Assembly: GCA_002371375.1 (NCBI GenBank)
Contig: DFIB01000055.1
Coordinates: 1-27,385 of the forward strand
Direction: 5' to 3'
From: Mageeibacillus sp. UBA3708
GTDB taxonomy: Bacteria; Bacillota; Clostridia; Saccharofermentanales; Saccharofermentanaceae
Length of the DNA: 27,385 nt
A program made the position numbers and the translations under genes. This document shows, piece by piece, positions 1 to 7,327 of this stretch (position 1 is the stretch's first letter; every line of letters begins with the position of its first letter). The notes below the pieces were generated by a model. It saw only the letters and a list, made by a program, of their open reading frames with translations, searched no databases and had not been told where the DNA came from.

Positions 1-1750
1 CGTTAGGTATCTCGATACCGATGGCGCTCTTACCCGGGATCGGAGCTTCGATCCTTACGGAGAAAGCCGCCATGGCCATCTGTATATCATCCTGCAGAGA
101 GAGTACCCTGTTAACTTTGGTACCTGTTGCAAGCGTCAACTCGAAGCGGGTAATCGCCGGACCGTGTGTGATATTAACTACATGAGCCTCTACTCCGAAG
201 CTTCTGAGTGACTCCTCAAGGGTCTCTGCTTTCGCCTTGAGCTCGGCATTCGTATTGGAGGTCATGCCATTCTTATCATCCTGTGATAAGAGATTGGCAG
301 GAGCCGGCTTGTAAACCATATTCTTCCGTGCCGGCTGTCTCTTTGCCTGAGGAATGTCAACCGTACGGTTGGAATCGGCCTTGCTCGTATCTATTATCCT
401 GCCCTCTGTCGCACTGAAACCTGTCTGCTTCTCAGGCTTATTGATCGTTACCTTCTCTGCTGCGCCTGCGGCTGTATTAGAGTGCTTCTGCTGTACAGGA
501 GGTTCGATCTCATCCGGCTCGTCAACCTCATATGGAGCATCAATATGTTCTTCATAATGATCACTGTAGCCTCCCGTGTGCGTCTCGGAATACGGCTCGT
601 CAATAATCTCGCCGACCATACCGGAATCGACTCTCGGACGTCTGATAGACGTCGTTGACGCTGATGTTACCTCATATGGCAGCATATCATCATTGTTCGG
701 AGCTTCAGGACCGGCGCCGCCCGACAGATTGAAGAAATCCTGCTGAGGCTTCTTGGCAAGGAAAGACAGTTCATCAGGCTTCTTCCTCTGATGAAGCGGC
801 GGATTCTTAGGCATCGGCGTATAAGAGAAATCAGCACCGTGTGCTTCTCCGGTCACATTGTATGCCCTCTCGCCGTAATTAAGTCTGTCAGGATGAGGTG
901 ACGTATCGGCTCCGAATTCCTGTGCAGAAACATCGATAAAGCCTGATCTGCCATCAACGGGCATCTTGGAATTGAACGGATCATATTCTCTGCGCGGGAC
1001 AGTTACATCCGTCCTGCCCGATGTCGGATCGAAAGGAGGGTTATTAACAAAAGGAGATTGTCCTGCGAAGTCTGCGAAATACCCGCCCTTGGGCTTGGAA
1101 GCTCTCTGCGCCCTGGCGCGATTAACATTCTCGTACACGCGGTTCGTCCCTGTTCTGATGGCTTTGGCCGTGCGCTGAGCAGATCTCTTGATGGATACAT
1201 GGAATACCAGTATCAACTGAGACACAAAGAATATAACGATCGCCAAACTGCTGATCAGCTTACCCAGCACAATGTTAAGAGCAGTCGCGATGCCGCCGCC
1301 GAGGATGCCGCCCGTGATGCAATTGGAAGAATTTGCGGCAGGGGTAACAAGACTTCCGTCGAGTCCGGAATCCCACAGAAGCGATATTGCCTTGAAAGCA
1401 GATTCTTTACCGCTGTCATTTACGGACAACTTGCGGAAATACTCGAAATCCATCGAGATGACGGCAAGAAATGCGGAAATGCAGATTATCAGAAGGAGCA
1501 CGGATCTGATCCTTATCTTGGATACACCGGCACGCTTCTCGATAAAGTAGTCTACACCCATATAAACGAGCATCAGAGGGATACAGTATGCCATTACGCC
1601 GAGAAGGCCAAATCCAAACCTCTTGATTATATCCCCAAGTGTGCCTGTTACGTCCGAAGGAAGATAGAACATCAGCATCAGAGCAATACCAAGGAAGAAC
1701 AGGAGCACACCCTTCGCTTCGTGCTTATTGTCATAAGTCTTACTGCTCAT
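1..1750 (-). CDS. ftsK: DNA translocase FtsK/SpoIIIE, N-terminal part (runs off the left edge)
   Basis: This is the 5' portion (about 583 residues) of an FtsK/SpoIIIE DNA translocase, the membrane-anchored motor that pumps chromosomal DNA across the division or sporulation septum. It starts at ATG 1750 with GGAGG 8 bases upstream. Four hydrophobic segments are seen at about residues 13-31, 46-66, 80-98 and 146-184, the usual N-terminal membrane domain. A long Pro/Asp/Glu-rich, low-complexity linker follows to about residue 490. The alpha domain then begins, with family-typical stretches SFGVEAHVVNITHGPAITRF and EAPIPGKSAIGIEIPN at the window edge. The ATPase (beta) and gamma domains lie outside. 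The start codon overlaps the stop of the upstream NUDIX gene (ATGA), which suggests translational coupling. FtsK and SpoIIIE cannot be told apart from this part. Confidence 0.95.
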   Translation of the reverse strand, partial: MSSKTYDNKHEAKGVLLFFLGIALMLMFYLPSDVTGTLGDIIKRFGFGLLGVMAYCIPLMLVYMGVDYFIEKRAGVSKIRIRSVLLLIICISAFLAVISMDFEYFRKLSVNDSGKESAFKAISLLWDSGLDGSLVTPAANSSNCITGGILGGGIATALNIVLGKLISSLAIVIFFVSQLILVFHVSIKRSAQRTAKAIRTGTNRVYENVNRARAQRASKPKGGYFADFAGQSPFVNNPPFDPTSGRTDVTVPRREYDPFNSKMPVDGRSGFIDVSAQEFGADTSPHPDRLNYGERAYNVTGEAHGADFSYTPMPKNPPLHQRKKPDELSFLAKKPQQDFFNLSGGAGPEAPNNDDMLPYEVTSASTTSIRRPRVDSGMVGEIIDEPYSETHTGGYSDHYEEHIDAPYEVDEPDEIEPPVQQKHSNTAAGAAEKVTINKPEKQTGFSATEGRIIDTSKADSNRTVDIPQAKRQPARKNMVYKPAPANLLSQDDKNGMTSNTNAELKAKAETLEESLRSFGVEAHVVNITHGPAITRFELTLATGTKVNRVLSLQDDIQMAMAAFSVRIEAPIPGKSAIGIEIPN

Positions 1751-2307
1751 ACATTAAGCCTCCGGGATGCTTTGTAAATACATGCCACTGTCTTGGCGTC
1801 CTCGATCTCGCCGGAATCGCACATCTTTATCAGTTCTGTGAAAGGATACTTTTCAACACGGAGGAATTCACCGGAATCGGGAGAGCCGCCCACATAAGAT
1901 AGCCCTGTTGCCAAATAAAGGTGGATCTTCTCAGAGCAATAGGCCGGGGTAGCATAGATATAACCCAAAGATTCTATCTTCCCGGCTGTAAAGCCTGTCT
2001 CTTCCCTGATCTCCCTGCTTACACATTCAGCAGGAGATTCACCCGGCTCGATCTTGCCTGCCGGAACTTCCGTCAGTACTCTCTCTGCGCCGCTCCTGAA
2101 CTGTCTTACCAGGTAACAGTTAAGCTCATCATCAACCGGCAGGACGCAGGCACCGCCTGTATGCTTTATGACCTCTCTTGTCGCCATCCTGCCGTCAGAC
2201 AATCTGACAGTCCTTACATCGCACTCAAAAACGCGTCCCTTGAACACAAACTCTTCAGTAAGCGTCATCTCAAACAATTCGTTATCTTTACAATCAATAC
2301 TGCCCAT
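1747..2307 (-). CDS. NUDIX hydrolase, ADP-ribose pyrophosphatase type
   Basis: This 186-residue protein carries a complete NUDIX box (GX5EX7REUXEEXGU) at residues 84-106: G84, E90, then REIREETGF at 98-106. The glutamates bind the Mg2+ used to cleave a nucleoside diphosphate linked to another group. The N-terminal half (an FKGRVFECDVRTVRLSDG stretch, then VIKHTGGACVLPV) and the overall length resemble ADP-ribose pyrophosphatases (NudF/YqkG type), which split ADP-ribose to AMP and ribose-5-phosphate. Substrate choice is inferred from this resemblance, not proven. The ATG at 2307 has GGAG 5 bases upstream. The gene lies 15 bp after rnhA and its stop overlaps the start of ftsK, so it belongs to the proC-rnhA-NUDIX-ftsK unit. 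Confidence 0.9.
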   Translation of the reverse strand: MGSIDCKDNELFEMTLTEEFVFKGRVFECDVRTVRLSDGRMATREVIKHTGGACVLPVDDELNCYLVRQFRSGAERVLTEVPAGKIEPGESPAECVSREIREETGFTAGKIESLGYIYATPAYCSEKIHLYLATGLSYVGGSPDSGEFLRVEKYPFTELIKMCDSGEIEDAKTVACIYKASRRLNV

Positions 2308-2322
2308 TAATACTCCGTTGAT

Positions 2323-2775
2323 TTATTTAAACTCACGCGAACACCTGACAGCAAGTTCATCACACCTGTTATTGTACTCATTATCAGCATGCCCCTTAAC
2401 TTTTATGAAATTAACCTTATGCACTGAAGACAAAGCATACAGTTCTTTCCACAGGTCAGAATTGGCGACGGGCGCCTTGGCGCTGTTACGCCAGCCGTTC
2501 CTGACCCATTTGCCGATCCAGTCCTGCACGAAAGCATTGATGACGTAAGCACTGTCGGAATACAGATCGACTTCGCAAGGCCTCTTCAAAGCTTTAAGAC
2601 CATTGATAACGGCCAGAAGCTCCATTCTGTTATTTGTTGTTGATTCTTCTCCGCCGCACAGCTCCTTGGTTGCTCCGCCGGCCATGAGGATAGCGGCCCA
2701 GCCACCGGGACCGGGATTGCCCGAACAGGCTCCGTCGGTATAGATAACAACCTTGGTAAGCTTCGCTTCTGCCAT
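2323..2775 (-). CDS. rnhA: Ribonuclease HI
   Basis: This 150-residue protein is a full-length type 1 RNase H, which cuts the RNA strand of RNA-DNA hybrids (R-loops, primers). The DEDD active site is intact: D14 in YTDGACSGNPGPGGW, E52 in NNRMEL, D74 in YSDSAYV, and D139 near the end in NRCDELA. H129 in VKGHADN matches the flexible catalytic histidine of the E. coli enzyme. The basic stretch around W87-R96 (IGKWVRNGWRN) corresponds to the handle region used for substrate binding. The gene begins 2 bp after the stop of proC; no strong Shine-Dalgarno is visible, so coupling to proC is likely. Confidence 0.97.
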   Translation of the reverse strand: MAEAKLTKVVIYTDGACSGNPGPGGWAAILMAGGATKELCGGEESTTNNRMELLAVINGLKALKRPCEVDLYSDSAYVINAFVQDWIGKWVRNGWRNSAKAPVANSDLWKELYALSSVHKVNFIKVKGHADNEYNNRCDELAVRCSREFK

Positions 2776-2777
2776 TA

Positions 2778-3578
2778 TTACTTACCGCTCTTCATCTGCT
2801 TAGTTCTCTCGGCAGCAGCATCCACGGCCTTGATGACACTATTGCGGAGGCCATTCTCCTCAAGCGCCTTAACACCGGCGATCGTCGTTCCTCCGGGAGA
2901 ACATACCATATCCTTAAGAACTGCGGGATTGTCCCCGGTCTCAAGGCAAAGCTTGCCTGAGCCCATAACTGTAGCAGCAGCGATCTTGAGCGCATCTGCT
3001 CTCTTAATGCCGAGTCCGACTGCGGCATCAGCCATCGCTTCAATAAAAAGCATTACGTATGCGGGGCCTGTTCCGGACACGCAGCCAATGTTATCAAGAG
3101 TATTCTCATCGCAGATGATCACTTCACCGCATGTTGACAGGAGCTTATGTACGGTCGCGATCTGTTCTTCAGTCAGATTAACGGGACAAACAGCAGACAC
3201 ACCGCAGCCCACCTGTGCAGGCGTGTTTGGCATGATCCTGACGAAAGCTCTGTCACTGCCTATGATGCCTGCGATCCTGCCGGTAGTTACAGCAGCTGCT
3301 ATCGACAGAATGACAGCCTTGCCGCTCATATATCCGGCAACGTCCTTGAGAGTATCATCGAAATTGACCGGCTTGACCGCAATCAGGATATAATCCGCAT
3401 CTTTAACGCATTCTTCGATGCTTCCGCAAGCTCTTGCACCTGTCAGCTCAGCAGCTCTCCTGAGAGAAGGCTCATAAACATCATAGAGACTGATATCTAT
3501 ATCACCGTCATATCTCGAGGCAAATCCCATTGCCAGCGCCCTTCCCATATTACCTGTGCCGATAACTGCTATATTCAT
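2778..3578 (-). CDS. proC: Pyrroline-5-carboxylate reductase
   Basis: This 266-residue protein reduces 1-pyrroline-5-carboxylate to proline with NAD(P)H, the last step of proline synthesis. The N-terminal Rossmann motif is IGTGNMG (residues 6-12). The dimerisation domain contains GTGPAYVMLFIEAMADAAV, and the family signature near the C-terminus reads VCSPGGTTIAGVKALEENG. The length is that expected for the family. The start has GGAGG about 10 bases upstream. It is the first gene of the leftward proC-rnhA-NUDIX-ftsK unit and is divergent from tRNA-Trp across an AT-rich interval. Confidence 0.97.
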   Translation of the reverse strand: MNIAVIGTGNMGRALAMGFASRYDGDIDISLYDVYEPSLRRAAELTGARACGSIEECVKDADYILIAVKPVNFDDTLKDVAGYMSGKAVILSIAAAVTTGRIAGIIGSDRAFVRIMPNTPAQVGCGVSAVCPVNLTEEQIATVHKLLSTCGEVIICDENTLDNIGCVSGTGPAYVMLFIEAMADAAVGLGIKRADALKIAAATVMGSGKLCLETGDNPAVLKDMVCSPGGTTIAGVKALEENGLRNSVIKAVDAAAERTKQMKSGK

Positions 3579-3609
3579 TCAGATTATCCTCCAATATAAT
3601 TATTAAATT

Positions 3610-3636
3610 ATTATAATATAAAAAGTCGAAAATCAA
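3610..3636 (-). promoter_or_regulatory. Possible promoter of the proC unit
   Basis: On the minus strand a perfect TATAAT (3610-3615) lies 15 bases from TTGATT (3631-3636), about 30 bases upstream of the proC start. The spacing is shorter than ideal, so the -35 assignment is tentative. The -10 itself is convincing in this very AT-rich divergent interval. Confidence 0.4.
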
Positions 3637-3648
3637 GATAACAATTAC

Positions 3649-3677
3649 TTGACATATATCGAACTCTCAATTAAACT
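3649..3677 (+). promoter_or_regulatory. Promoter of tRNA-Trp
   Basis: A perfect TTGACA (3649-3654) is followed after exactly 17 bases by TAAACT (3672-3677), which matches the -10 consensus at four of six positions. The predicted start of transcription, near 3684, is about 9 bases before the mature tRNA 5' end. Confidence 0.7.
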
Positions 3678-3692
3678 ACACAATGTTGATTT

Positions 3693-3767
3693 AGGGGAGT
3701 GGCTCAATGGTAGAGCAGTGGTCTCCAAAACCACCGGTTGCGAGTTCGAATCTTGTCTCCCCTGCCA
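3693..3767 (+). tRNA. trnW: tRNA-Trp (anticodon CCA)
   Basis: The 75-base sequence folds as a complete cloverleaf. The acceptor stem is AGGGGAG (3693-3699) with CTCCCCT (3757-3763). The anticodon stem is GTGGT/ACCAC around loop CTCCAAA, with anticodon CCA at 3725-3727, which reads the tryptophan codon UGG. The T-arm carries GTTCGAATC. The discriminator is G3764 and the CCA end is encoded at 3765-3767. It is the only plus-strand gene in the window and stands alone between its own promoter and terminator. Confidence 0.97.
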
Positions 3768-3776
3768 ATCGATAAC

Positions 3777-3830
3777 AAGAGGCTGTCTCTGAAGTGATCT
3801 GATTCACATAGAGACAGCCTCTTATATTTT
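3777..3830 (+). terminator. Intrinsic terminator after tRNA-Trp
   Basis: A perfect 14-bp inverted repeat (AAGAGGCTGTCTCT at 3777-3790, its complement at 3810-3823) encloses a 19-base loop that has its own GTGA/TCAC mini-stem. It is followed on the plus strand by ATATTTT. On the minus strand no T-run follows, so it mainly serves the tRNA transcript. It may also hinder readthrough from the converging CPBP gene. Confidence 0.8.
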
Positions 3831-3925
3831 GGCTAATTATGGTTCTTCAATGAATATGTGGTAATAAGTGATGATACTGTGGCCGACAGGCATCACAATA
3901 CATGACACAATATCCCGATGCATTG

Positions 3926-4981
3926 TCAGACGACTTTAACTGTTGCTTTCTTCTGTTTGTTATAGGCAGGAGCCAGAATGAAGAGGATTATAACGATACT
4001 GGACGCAAGGTGAAGCGGTATCTGGCTCCACGATATAGACTGATTCTGCAGAGCATCAACAGTTCCACCTGCAAGAATGGTTGCCAGCTGATTGTTGAGG
4101 TAATGCATTATAACAGGGACCCAGATATTCTCAGTCTTCATATAAGCATAGCCGAAGAATATAGCAATACTGACACATGTAATGATCTGTGACACAAAAG
4201 CCTGAGGTCCGGAATCCTTTGTGTAGTACATGAAATCAATGTTAATATGCCACAGTCCCCAGACAAGCCCGAGCAGGAACACTCCGAGACGTTTGCCGAA
4301 TCTATTCTGCATTACCGGCTGCAGATAGTACCTCCAGCCATACTCTTCACCAAAGAAAACTATAAAGGTAAACACAAAATTAATCGGAAGAAGAACTACA
4401 TTAACCCAGAATTGCATGCTTTGTAAAACACTGAGAAGTGACGTCACACCTGAATTCGTATTGCCAAGATAATCATAGATTGTTATTGACAGGAGTGTTC
4501 TTCCGAAGAAAAGTACAATAAAGACTGCAATAAGAATAACGCTTGCCGCGATGTTCTTACGTTCGACCCCCGCACTGATCTTGCGCTCTCTGTCAGTAGT
4601 CCAGAAAAGAATGTATGCAATGAGGCTTCCTCCTATAACGGTCAGCTGAGAAAAGAGATTCCAGGCATCAATCTTACCTGCACTTCCCAGATTGATTGCG
4701 GGAATCTGTATAAAGACAGACGTAATGCTCAAGCAGATCATCACCGCAGCAGTGACGAGGAAAGTGATATAGGCTGCCATCGGCAGTCTCTCCTTCCTGT
4801 CGCCTGCTATCAGCTTGCCCAGTATAACACCGCATGCAGGATACATCATTTGCGCATTAACAAAGGCAGACAGATCCAGCCCCTTCCGGTATCCCAGAAT
4901 CATAAGCACACTCATCAGTGCGGTAAATCCATATGCAGCCGCAATGAATATCCATATTTTCTTTCTGCCGTTTGTCTCCAT
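3926..4981 (-). CDS. CPBP family intramembrane metalloprotease (CAAX protease/Abi type)
   Basis: This 351-residue, strongly hydrophobic protein has about eight membrane segments. It shows the three CPBP (Abi) motifs in order: EExxxR (GEEYGWR, glutamates 212-213, R217), the histidine motif WGLWHI (H245), and HxxxN (MHYLNNQ, H293 and N297). These form the metal site of Rce1-type intramembrane proteases. In bacteria, members serve in bacteriocin self-immunity, peptide maturation or unknown roles; the substrate here cannot be named. I place the start at ATG 4981, with GGAGG 5 bases upstream. A TTG four codons earlier lies inside that Shine-Dalgarno and is unlikely to be used. The gene follows the LytTR two-component genes after 193 bp, so it may be separately transcribed. 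Confidence 0.9.
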   Translation of the reverse strand: METNGRKKIWIFIAAAYGFTALMSVLMILGYRKGLDLSAFVNAQMMYPACGVILGKLIAGDRKERLPMAAYITFLVTAAVMICLSITSVFIQIPAINLGSAGKIDAWNLFSQLTVIGGSLIAYILFWTTDRERKISAGVERKNIAASVILIAVFIVLFFGRTLLSITIYDYLGNTNSGVTSLLSVLQSMQFWVNVVLLPINFVFTFIVFFGEEYGWRYYLQPVMQNRFGKRLGVFLLGLVWGLWHINIDFMYYTKDSGPQAFVSQIITCVSIAIFFGYAYMKTENIWVPVIMHYLNNQLATILAGGTVDALQNQSISWSQIPLHLASSIVIILFILAPAYNKQKKATVKVV

Positions 4982-5174
4982 AAATGCCTCCAAACCGTTA
5001 TATCTTACACAGGAGATCCGTTTATTCCGGCCGGATACTCCGAACGTAATATATCACTGAATTGTTCTTGTTGTTCTCCACTGGTGCAAACGGAATAATA
5101 TCTGTCGTGAAATGCAAAAAATACGGGGCGTCTCCACCTCAGCATCAGTGCTGTAAATCGATACGCTAATCAAT
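4982..5174. other. Intergenic region between histidine kinase and CPBP protease
   Basis: This 193-bp stretch has no credible gene. It holds a small CAGCA/TGCTG inverted repeat (5140-5153) just downstream of the kinase gene; on the minus strand a run of six T follows only after about 20 further bases, so it is a poor terminator. I see no convincing -35/-10 pair for the CPBP gene, though a promoter is expected here. Confidence 0.5.
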
Positions 5175-6614
5175 TCACTTATTACGCGGGATCATAACAG
5201 ACAGCGCGAATACACTATCTTCAAACTCAGTCTTAACGATGCAGTTATATTTCTCAGCAGCACTTCTGATATTACTGAGTCCGAATCCGTGATGCTCCTT
5301 ATCAGGCTTTGATGTGTAGCCGTTTGAAGACATTATGAGTTTAACATCAACTTTGTCACGGCATGAATTTGATATCTTGATAACAAAGAACTTGGAAGTT
5401 CTCTTGATAGTCATATTGACAAAAGGATCGCTGCTGCCGGCGGCCGCCTCGATCGAATTATCAAGAGCATTGGCGAAGATACTGCAGCAATCTGTAGGCT
5501 TCATATCAAGTCCGCCGTCCACAATGCCGTCACAGGCAAATCTGATATTATGCTCCCGCATCTTATCCGCTTTAAGCGACACTATCATATCCAGCATCTC
5601 ATCACCTGTCACAAATTGTGGTGACAATGCTTTGACTTCTCCCAAAAGATCAGAAATATGAGCTTTTGCCTCATCGATCCTGCCTTCATCAAGCATCATC
5701 TTGGCAAGGGAAAGATTATTGATGATATCATGGCGGAAAGCCCTTGTCTCGGTCTGGCTTCTCTTGTACTGCTCGATATACTCTAACTCGGCATTTAGAT
5801 AGTTCGCCTGATATTCGTTTTGTTCCCTGAGATATCTCTCAGCCGCTATTGTAACTATTACGATAGGTGCAACAATACAAACAACCGGTATGATAATGCC
5901 AAAAGAAATGCTCAGAAAATAATGATTTGTCTCAACCTGTGATTCAGCCATCGGAATGACTATCAGCAGAGATGACAGTATTACCCACAGTACGAACAGA
6001 ATCCTGAACGGGACTCTGATAATATACCGCCTTTGCTTGCGGTAAAATCCGAGATACAGAAGCAGGATAAGGAATACGTCAATGACAAAATCAGCAATGA
6101 TCGTGACAGTGTATATCAGTCCGATACCCGAAGAAGCAATATCATTCTGAATGAAATTGACAGAGCCTCCTGCTATAAAGACAATACTTCCCTGTATCAT
6201 ATTCTGAATGTAAAAATAGTAAACATACAGGCAGATCGTAGCCTCAAGGGCTCTCAGGAATCTGTGTTCCTTGAAAGCGACCATATAGAAAACGAATGCA
6301 AACAGGAAAGCAACAACATTGACTACCATTTCGGTTATCATAGTGATAACGGCATCAACATCGATACCACTACCAACGTAAACGGGGTTATCGGCAATCT
6401 CATACGCCATTTGCTTGAGCTGTTCGGAATTAAGACTGAGAAGAAGAGTGACGGCAAGTTCAAAAACAATAAGTATGCACGCCGATATCACCATTCCGCG
6501 CGTTATCTTCACATTTCTTCCCAAGAAACAATATGCAATGAGTATCACGACAAACATCGCGAGAATGAAATCTATGTAGGACATCCCGACCATTATGATA
6601 TTAACTGCTTCCAT
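5175..6614 (-). CDS. Membrane sensor histidine kinase, GHKL/AgrC type
   Basis: This 479-residue protein has about six or seven N-terminal membrane helices within residues 1-257, a coiled linker (about 258-290), and a kinase core. The phospho-acceptor histidine is H295 in FRHDIINNL. The N-box is FANALDNSIEA (N382, N386) and the G-box is HGFGLSNI (442-449). This is the layout of GHKL kinases (AgrC/ComD class), which often sense peptides and pair with LytTR regulators, as here, where the regulator gene ends 2 bp upstream. The Shine-Dalgarno before ATG 6614 is weak, so starts at residue 8 or 11 remain possible. It is the last gene of the long leftward operon. The ligand is unknown; no agrB or peptide gene is seen nearby. 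Confidence 0.93.
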   Translation of the reverse strand: MEAVNIIMVGMSYIDFILAMFVVILIAYCFLGRNVKITRGMVISACILIVFELAVTLLLSLNSEQLKQMAYEIADNPVYVGSGIDVDAVITMITEMVVNVVAFLFAFVFYMVAFKEHRFLRALEATICLYVYYFYIQNMIQGSIVFIAGGSVNFIQNDIASSGIGLIYTVTIIADFVIDVFLILLLYLGFYRKQRRYIIRVPFRILFVLWVILSSLLIVIPMAESQVETNHYFLSISFGIIIPVVCIVAPIVIVTIAAERYLREQNEYQANYLNAELEYIEQYKRSQTETRAFRHDIINNLSLAKMMLDEGRIDEAKAHISDLLGEVKALSPQFVTGDEMLDMIVSLKADKMREHNIRFACDGIVDGGLDMKPTDCCSIFANALDNSIEAAAGSSDPFVNMTIKRTSKFFVIKISNSCRDKVDVKLIMSSNGYTSKPDKEHHGFGLSNIRSAAEKYNCIVKTEFEDSVFALSVMIPRNK

Positions 6615-6616
6615 GA

Positions 6617-7327
6617 TCAGAATGCTTCACTTTCGACATAAGCGTACAATGCATCTTTGAGAGCTTTAACGTTATTCCTGCTGACCGGAACCGGCACCTC
6701 GCCGCTTCCGCCTTCCATTATCACATCGTTCTTAACGAGCTTCTTAACTCTGGGTAATGATACAAGGTATCCCCTGTGTGTCCTGAAGAATCCTTCGTTC
6801 CTGAGATCGTTCTCAAAATCACCGATATTATAACGGATAAGATGATCACCTTTTATTGTGCAGATCCTCACATACTGGTTCTGCGCCTCCATAAATATGA
6901 TGTCAGCAAGATCGATAAGAAGCTGCTCGCCATCCTCTCTTATGATAAGCTGCCTTTTGTTCTTTTGGCGCGATGTAACATGCTGCAGCACTTCTCTGAG
7001 CTTATCCACACGGACAGGCTTCGTAAGATACCTCAGCGCATTCACTTCATAACCTTCAATGGCATATTCCACGTGTCCCGTGAGGAAAACGATATTAAGC
7101 TTCTCATGCTTTGCGCGGAGCTTTCTGGCGAGCGATATGCCGTCGATCTCGGGCATCTCAATATCCAGGAATACAAGATCATACGGATCCTTCTCACATT
7201 CACGCAGAAGCCAGTTGCCGTTCGAGAAAGTATCGATATCATAATCATAGGCAGAACCGAGCCGGTCAAGCAGACTCTTAAGCTCAACCCTGTATTTCTC
7301 TTCATCGTCACAGACCGCTATTCTCAT
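6617..7327 (-). CDS. LytTR-family response regulator
   Basis: This 236-residue protein has a receiver domain (residues 1-120) with acidic pocket D7-D8, phospho-acceptor D55 in FLDIEMPE, T83 and K103 (LTKP). It is followed by a LytTR DNA-binding domain (about 125-232), recognised by IFMEAQNQYVRI, FFRTHRGYLVSL and VPVSRNN. LytTR regulators bind short direct repeats upstream of their promoters. It is almost certainly phosphorylated by the adjacent GHKL kinase. Its ATG overlaps the murD stop (ATGA), so the two are probably translationally coupled. Confidence 0.96.
   Translation of the reverse strand: MRIAVCDDEEKYRVELKSLLDRLGSAYDYDIDTFSNGNWLLRECEKDPYDLVFLDIEMPEIDGISLARKLRAKHEKLNIVFLTGHVEYAIEGYEVNALRYLTKPVRVDKLREVLQHVTSRQKNKRQLIIREDGEQLLIDLADIIFMEAQNQYVRICTIKGDHLIRYNIGDFENDLRNEGFFRTHRGYLVSLPRVKKLVKNDVIMEGGSGEVPVPVSRNNVKALKDALYAYVESEAF

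Noticed and set aside
1058..1777. A 239-codon plus-strand open frame over the start of ftsK
   Set aside because: It is antisense to the transmembrane and linker part of ftsK, has no family resemblance and no ribosome binding site, and its product has the composition of a reverse-strand shadow.
3840..3925. Possible hairpin with CTGT/ACAG pairing downstream of the CPBP gene
   Set aside because: Pairing is interrupted and no T-run follows; it may be chance.
4982..4993. TTG start for the CPBP protease at 4993
   Set aside because: The TTG overlaps the GGAGG ribosome binding site that serves ATG 4981. The same false-start pattern occurs at 19291 for the VWA gene.
5140..5153. CAGCA-TCAG-TGCTG hairpin as a terminator of the histidine kinase operon
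   Set aside because: The stem is only 5 bp and the T-run on the minus strand begins about 20 bases later, too far for an intrinsic terminator.
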